Below are positions 36,710 through 41,882 of a stretch of DNA of 41,882 bases, piece after piece (within the stretch, counting starts at the first letter, position 1; the number at the start of each line of letters is the position of its first letter). The position numbers and the translations under genes are program-made. The notes under the pieces are model-generated. The model saw only the letters and a list, made by a program, of their open reading frames with translations. It did not search any database and was not told the origin of the DNA. The DNA lies in assembly GCF_000003605.2 (NCBI RefSeq), contig NW_003144170.1, positions 1-41,882 of the forward strand, given 5' to 3'. This stretch comes from Saccoglossus kowalevskii. Its lineage: Eukaryota; Hemichordata; Enteropneusta; Harrimaniidae.

Positions 36710-37480
36710 GGCTATATATATTCTTATCAATGGTTATGTGTATCTTGGAAGGGGCTATGTATATTCTTAGTAATGGTTATGTGTACCTTGGAAGGGGCTA
36801 TGTATATTCTTAGTAATGGTTATGTGTATCTTGGATGGGGCTATGTATATTCTTATCAATGGTTATGTGTATCTTGGAAGGGGCTATGTATATTCTTAGT
36901 AATGGTTATGTGTACCTTGGAAGGGGCTATGTATATTCTTAGTAATGGTTATGTGTATCTTGGATGGGGCTATGTATATTCTTAGTAATGGTTATGTGTA
37001 TCTTGGATGGGGCTATGTATATTCTTAGTAATGGTTATGTGTATCTTGGAAGGGGCTATATATATACTTAGCAATGGTTATGTGTATCTTGGATGGGGCT
37101 ATGTATATTATTAGTAATGGTTATGTGTATCTTGGATGGGGCTATGTATATTCTTAGTAATGGTTATGTGTACCTTGGAAGGGGCTATGTATATTCTTAG
37201 TAATGGTTATGTGTATCTTGGATGGGGCTATGTATATTCTTATCAATGGTTATGTGTATCTTGGAAGGGGCTATGTATATTCTTAGTAATGGTTATGTGT
37301 ACCTTGGAAGGGGCTATGTATATTCTTAGTAATGGTTATGTGTATCTTGGATGGGGCTATGTATATTCTTAGTAATGGTTATGTGTATCCTGGAAGGGGC
37401 TATGTATATTCTTAGTAATGGTTATGTGTACCTTGGAAGGGGCTATGTATATTCTTAGTAATGGTTATGTGTATCTTGGA
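36710..37480 (+). repeat. copy of the 20.7-21.6 kb GTACC/TTATCAAT segments
   Basis: 36710-36985 matches 21365-21640 (offset 15,345) and 7051-7326; 36804-37480 matches 20685-21361 (offset 16,119). The two matches overlap because the source is itself internally repeated. Open frames of 78-113 codons here follow from the TATCAA replacements and are not taken as genes. Confidence 0.85.
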
Positions 37481-38380
37481 TGGGGCTATGTATATTCTTA
37501 GTAATGGTTATGTGTATCTTGGATGGGGCTATGTATATTCTTAGTAATGGTTATGTGTACCTTGGAATGGGCTATGTATATTCTTAGTAATGGTTATGCG
37601 TACCTTGGAAGGGGCTATGTATATTCTTAGTAATGGTTATGTGTACCTTGGAAGGGGCTATGTATATTCTTAGTAATGGTTATGTGTATCTTGGATGGGG
37701 CTATGTATATTCTTATCAATGGTTATGTGTATCTTGGAAGGAGCTATGTATATTCTTAGTAATGGTTATGTGTATCTTGGATGGGGCTATGTATATTCTT
37801 AGTAATGGTTATGTGTATCTTGGAAGGGGCTATGTATATTCTTAGTAATGGTTATGTGTATCTTGGATGGGGCTATGTATATTCTTAGTAATGGTTATGT
37901 GTATCTTGGAAGGGGCTATGTATATTCTTAGTAATGGTTATGTGTATCTTGGAAGGGGCTATGTATATTGTTAGTAATGGTTATGTGTATCTTGGAAGGG
38001 GCTATGTATATTATTAGTAATGGTTATGTGTATCTTGGAAGGGGCTATGTGTATTCTTAGTAATGGTTATGTGTATCTTGGAAGGGGCTATGTATATTCT
38101 TAGTAATGGTTATGTGTATCTTGGATGGGGCTATGTATATTCTTAGTAATGGTTATGTGTATCTTGGATGGGACTATATATATTCTCAGTATTGGTTATG
38201 AGTATCTTGGAAGGAGCTATGTATATTCTTAGTAATGGTTATGTGTATCTTGGATGGGGCTATGTATATTCTTAGTAATGGTTATGTGTATCCTGGAAGG
38301 GGCTATGTATATTCTTAGTAATGGTTATGTGTATCTTGGATGGGGCTATGTATATTCTTAGTAATGGTTATGTGTATCTT

Positions 38381-39416
38381 GGAAAGGGCTATGTATATTC
38401 TTTAGTAATGGTTATGTGTATCTTGGAAGGGGCTATGTATATTCTTAGTAATGGTTATGTGTACCTTGGAATGGGCTATGTATATTCTTAGTAATGGTTA
38501 TGTGTATCTTGGATTGGGCTATGTATATTCTTAGTAATGGTTATGTGTATCTTGGATGGGGCTATATATATACTTAGCAATGGTTATGTGTATCTTGGAT
38601 GGGGCTATGTATATTATTAGTAATGGTTATGTGTATCTTGGATGGGGCTATGTATATTATTAGTAATGGTTATGTGTATCTTGGAAGGGGCTATATATAT
38701 ACTTAGCAATGGTTATGTGTATCTTGGAAGGGGCTATGTATATTCTTAGTAATGGTTATTTGTATCTTGGATGGGGCTATGTATATTCTTAGTAATGGTT
38801 ATGTGTATCTTGGAAGGGGCTATGTATATTCTTAGTAATGGTTATGTGTATCTTGGATGGGGCTATGTATATTCTTAGTAATGGTTATGTGTATCTTGGA
38901 TGGGGCTATGTATATTCTTAGTAATGATTATGTGTATCTTGGAAGGGGCTATGTATATTCTTAGTAATGGTTATGTGTACCTTGGAAGGGGCTATGTATA
39001 TTCTTGGTAATGGTTATGTGTATCTTGGATGGGGCTATGTATATTCTTAGTAATGGTTATGTGTATCTTGGAAGGGGCTATGTATATTCTTAGTAATGGT
39101 TATGTGTATCTTGGATGGGGATATGTATGTTCTTAGTAATGGTTATGTGTATCTTGGAAGGGGCTATGTATATTCTTTGTAATGGTTATGTGTATCTTGG
39201 AAGGGGCTATGTATATTCTTAGTAATGGTTATGTGTATCTTGGATGGGGCTATGTATATTCTTAGTAATGGTTATGTGTATCTTGGAAGGGGCTATGTAT
39301 ATTCTTAGTAATGGTTATGTGTATCTTGGAAGGGGATATGTATATTCTTAGTAATGGTTATGTGTATCTTGGTTGGGACTATGTATATTCTTAGTAATGG
39401 TTATGTGTATCTTGGA
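38381..39416 (+). repeat. mosaic block built from two distant segments
   Basis: The first part (to about 39000) matches 6142-6760 and the second (38943-39416) matches 36061-36534. The sources overlap for about 60 bp around 38943-39000, where both agree. The switch falls at or just before the CTTGGTAATGG marker at 39003. Confidence 0.82.
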
Positions 39417-39419
39417 TGG

Positions 39420-39980
39420 GGCTATGTATATTCTTAGTAATGGTTATGTGTATCTTGGATGGGGATATGTATATTCTTAGTAATGGTTATGTGTATCTTG
39501 GATGGGGCTATGTATATTCTTAGTAATGGTTATGTGTATCTTGGATGGGGATATGTATATTCTTAGTAATGGTTATGTGTATCTTGGACGGGGATATGTA
39601 TATTCTTAGTAATGGTTATGTGTATCTTGGATGGGGCTATGTATATTCTTAGTAATGGTTATGTGTATCTTGGATGGGGATATGTATATTCTTAGTAATG
39701 GTTATGTGTATCTTGGATGGGGCTATGTATATTCTTAGTAATGGTTATGTGTATCTTGGATGGGGATATGTATATTCTTAGTAATGGTTATGTGTATCTT
39801 GGATGGGGCTATGTGTATTCTTAGTAATGGTTATGTGTATCTTGGATGGGGATATGTATATTCTTAGTAATGGTTATGTGTATCTTGGAAGAGGCTATGT
39901 ATATTCTTAGTAATGGTTATGTGTATCTTGGATGGGGATATGTATATTCTTAGTAATGGTTATGTGTATCTTGGATGGGG
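39420..39980 (+). repeat. 2-unit (86-bp) higher-order pattern
   Basis: Units with GGGGATATG alternate with GGGGCTATG units. GGGGA lies at 39461, 39547, 39590, 39676, 39762, 39848 and 39934: spacing 86 bp throughout except one 43-bp step, where an ACGGGGATATG unit sits. This is the shortest higher-order period in the window and very regular. Confidence 0.85.
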
Positions 39981-41882
39981 CTATGTGTATTCTTAGTAAT
40001 GGTTATGTGTATCTTGGATGAGGCTATGTATATTCTTAGTAATGGTTATGTGTATCTTGGATGGGGCTATGTATATTCTTAGCAATGGTTATGTGTATCT
40101 TGGATGGGGCTATGTATATTCTTAGTAATGGTTATGTGTATCTTGGAAGGGGCTATGTATATTCTTAGTAATGGTTATGTGTATCTTGGATGGGGCTATG
40201 TGTATTCTTAGTAATGGTTATGTGTATCTTGGATGGGGCTATGTATATTGTTAGTAATGGTTATGTGTATCTTGGATGGGGCTATGTATATTATTAGTAA
40301 TGGTTATGTGTATCTTGGATGGGGCTGTGTATATTCTTAGTAATGGTTATGTGTATCTTGGAAGGGGCTATGTATATTCTTAGTAATGGTTATGTGTATC
40401 TTGGATGGGGCTATGTATATTCTTAGTAATGGTTATGTGTATCTTGGATGGGGCTATGTATATTCTTATCAATGGTTATGTGTATCCTGGATGGGGCTAT
40501 GTATATTCTTAGTAATGGTTATGTGTATCTTGGATGGGGCTATGTATATTCTTAGTAATGGTTATGTGTACCTTGGAAGGGGCTATGTATATTCTTAGTA
40601 ATGGTTATGTGTATCTTGGATGGGGCTATGTATATTCTTAGTAATGGTTATGTGTATCTTGGATGGGGCTATTTATATTCTTAGTAATGGTTATGTGTAT
40701 CCTGGAACGGGCTATGTGTATTCTTAGTAATGTTTATGTGTATCTTGGAAGGGGCTATGTATATTCTTAGTAATGGTTATGTGTATCTTGGAAGGGGCTA
40801 TGTATATTCTTAGTAATGGTTATGTGTATCTTGGATGGGGCTATGTATATTCTTAGTAATGGTTACGTGTATCCTGGAAGGGGCTATGTATATTCTTAGT
40901 AATGGTTATGTGTATCTTGGATGGGGATATGTATATTCTTAGTAATGGTTATGTGTATCTTGGATGGGGCTATGTTTATTCTTAGTAATGGTTATGTGTA
41001 TCTTGGAAGGGGCTATGTGTATTCTTAGTAATGGTTATGTGTATCTTGGATGGGACTATGTGTATTCTTAGTAATAGTTATGTGTATCTTGGATGGGGCT
41101 ATGTGTATTCTTAGTAATGGTTGTGTATATCTTGGATGGGGATATGTATATTCTTAGTAATGGTTATGTGTATCTTGGAAGAGGCTATGTATATTCTTAG
41201 TAATGGTTATGTGTATCTTGGAAGGGGCTATGTGTATTCTTAGTAATGGTTATGTGTATCTTGGAATGGGCTATGTGTATTCTTAGTAATGGTTATGTGT
41301 ATCTTGGAAGAGGCTATGTATATTCTTAGTAATGGTTATGTGTATCTTGGAAGAGGCTATGTATATTCTTAGTAATGGTTATGTGTATCTTGGAAGGGGC
41401 TATGTATATTCTTAGTAATGGTTATGTGTATCTTGGAAGGGGCTATGTGTATTCTTAGTAATGGTTATGTGTATCTTGGATGGGACTATGTGTATTCTTA
41501 GTAATGGTTATGTGTATCTTGGATGGGGATATGTATATTCTTAGTAATGGTTATGTGTATCTTGGAAGAGGCTATGTATATTCTTAGTAATGGTTATGTG
41601 TATCTTGGATGGGGATATGTATATTCTTAGTAATGGTTATGTGTATCTTGGATGGGGCTATGTGTATTCTTAGTAATGGTTATGTGTATCTTGGATGGGG
41701 CTATGTATATTCTTAGTAATGGTTATGTGTATCTTGGATGGGGCTATGTATATTCTTAGTAATGGTTATGTGTATCTTGGATGGGGCTATGTGTATTCTT
41801 AGTAATGGTTATGTGTATCTTGGATGGGGATATGTATATTCTTAGTAATGGTTATGTTGTATCTTGGAAGAGGCTATGTATG
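39981..41882 (+). repeat. plain satellite to the end of the window
   Basis: ATGG, AAGG, AAGAGG and GGGGATATG units. 40230-40380 repeats 19468-19618 (TATTGTTAG, TATTATTAG, GGCTGTG) and 41226-41545 repeats 8641-8960. GGTTACGTG with CCTGGAAGG occurs near 40863, as it does near 23916 and 25549. A 1-bp insertion (TTATGTTGTATC) lies near 41857, 25 bp before the end. Nothing but satellite is seen. Confidence 0.75.

Larger units (their letters stand above)
1..41882 (+). repeat. 43-bp tandem satellite array filling the window
   Basis: About 974 direct copies of a 43-bp unit run from the first to the last base with no unique interruption and no inverted copy. The unit begins GGCTATGTATATTCTTAG, continues TAATGGTTATGTGTATC and ends TTGGATGG or TTGGAAGG. 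It enters at unit position 3 and leaves at about position 11, so the net drift is only about 9 bp of deletion. Consensus base counts are A 9, C 3, G 12, T 19 (35% GC). Most differences between units are single substitutions at recurrent sites; length changes are rare and mostly 1-2 bp. Arrays of this size and homogeneity are typical of eukaryotic satellite DNA. The family and host are not recognised, and the true array is longer than the window. Confidence 0.98.

Noticed and set aside
768-40598. About thirty open frames of 63-113 codons, all with peptides rich in Y, L, G, V and C, as candidate small proteins
   Set aside because: They are translations of the satellite. Each spans two to four units, ends at the unit's own TAG TAA, and exists only where an upstream TAG TAA has mutated. 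Many are identical because the DNA was copied. No codon bias, start context or change in sequence composition sets them apart.
15-41867. Single-base indels within about 25 bp of both ends (TAGTATGG at 15-20, TTATGTTGTATC near 41857) as a biological boundary
   Set aside because: The satellite continues on both sides of each change. Lower consensus quality at contig ends is a simpler explanation, though I cannot see read depth.
1-41882. CRISPR array
   Set aside because: There are no unique spacers; the whole 43-bp period is repeated, and every part of it is similar between units.
1-41882. Telomeric or guanine-quadruplex repeat
   Set aside because: The strand is G and T rich, but there is only one GGGG run per 43 bp, too far apart for a standard four-run quadruplex, and no known telomere motif is present.
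1-41882. Centromere protein B binding box
   Set aside because: The box needs CpG-containing TTCG and CGGG motifs at fixed spacing. The consensus has neither, and the few TTCGTAG variants have no CGGG at the right distance.
1-41882. Promoters from TATA-like words (TATGTATAT) or terminators
   Set aside because: The words recur in every unit by construction, with no gene for them to serve and no hairpin followed by a T run.
1-41882. Window length equals exactly 974 x 43 bp, suggesting a deliberate or circular unit
   Set aside because: The window begins at unit position 3 and ends near position 11, so joining the ends would not restore the unit, and small indels mean the true unit count is not a whole number. 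I treat it as coincidence.
1-41882. Phase-variable bacterial repeat gene or repeat-protein gene
   Set aside because: A unit length not divisible by three with two stops per unit cannot encode a repeat protein, and nothing non-repetitive flanks it.

Overview
The whole window is one uninterrupted tandem repeat: about 974 head-to-tail copies of a 43-bp satellite unit, all in the same orientation. No ordinary gene, RNA gene, transposon, CRISPR array or unique sequence is visible. Both ends lie inside the array, so neither flank is seen. The consensus unit is about 35% GC. The written strand is rich in T and G (about 19 T, 12 G, 9 A and 3 C per unit). The consensus contains no CpG. Tens of kilobases of a short, homogenised unit points to a eukaryotic satellite block (centromeric, pericentromeric, subtelomeric or other heterochromatin). 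I do not recognise the repeat family and cannot name the organism.

The unit is itself an old duplication. A 22-bp half starts GGCTATGTATATTCTTAG and a 21-bp half starts GGTTATGTGTATCTTGG. They align over their first 17-18 bases with three transitions and one 1-bp indel. Units differ mainly at a few recurring sites: GGATGGGG / GGAAGGGG / GGAATGGG / GGATTGGG / GGATGGGA / GGAAGAGG / GGAAGGAG at the junction, GTATAT / GTGTAT in half A, and TTAGTAAT / TTAGCAAT / TTATCAAT / TTTGCAAT / TCAGTATT at the A-B border. Because 43 = 3x14+1, the frame shifts at every unit and adjacent stops (TAG TAA) recur every 129 bp in each forward frame. All open frames of 60-113 codons are places where those stops have mutated; I annotate none as genes.

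The information is in the order of the variants. Layout: 1-2.0 kb, a 13-unit (559-bp) higher-order pattern and a 40-unit echo; 2.5-2.9 kb, a 4-unit pattern; 5.1-5.6 kb, a 5-unit duplication; 5.9-7.4 kb, segments copied again near 21-22 kb and 38-39 kb; 9.5-10.0 kb, copied at 33.9-34.4 kb; 11.3-12.2 kb, copied at 16.2-16.7 and 26.2-26.7 kb; 12.2-13.0 kb, a 559-bp duplication; 14.2-16.0 kb, the 13-unit pattern in more than three tandem copies; 18.0-18.9 kb, a 5/10-unit pattern; 19.5-19.9 kb, a 4-unit pattern; 20.7-21.4 kb, copied at 36.8-37.5 kb; 26.7-28.25 kb, a 26-unit (1118-bp) duplication; 34.6-35.1 kb, a 3-unit pattern; 39.4-40.0 kb, a 2-unit pattern. The rest is plain variant units.

The picture is a satellite evolving by unequal exchange and segmental copying in whole multiples of 43 bp. 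Phase drifts by only about 9 bp net over 41.9 kb. No gene system works here; any function would be structural or chromatin-level, and that is inference.
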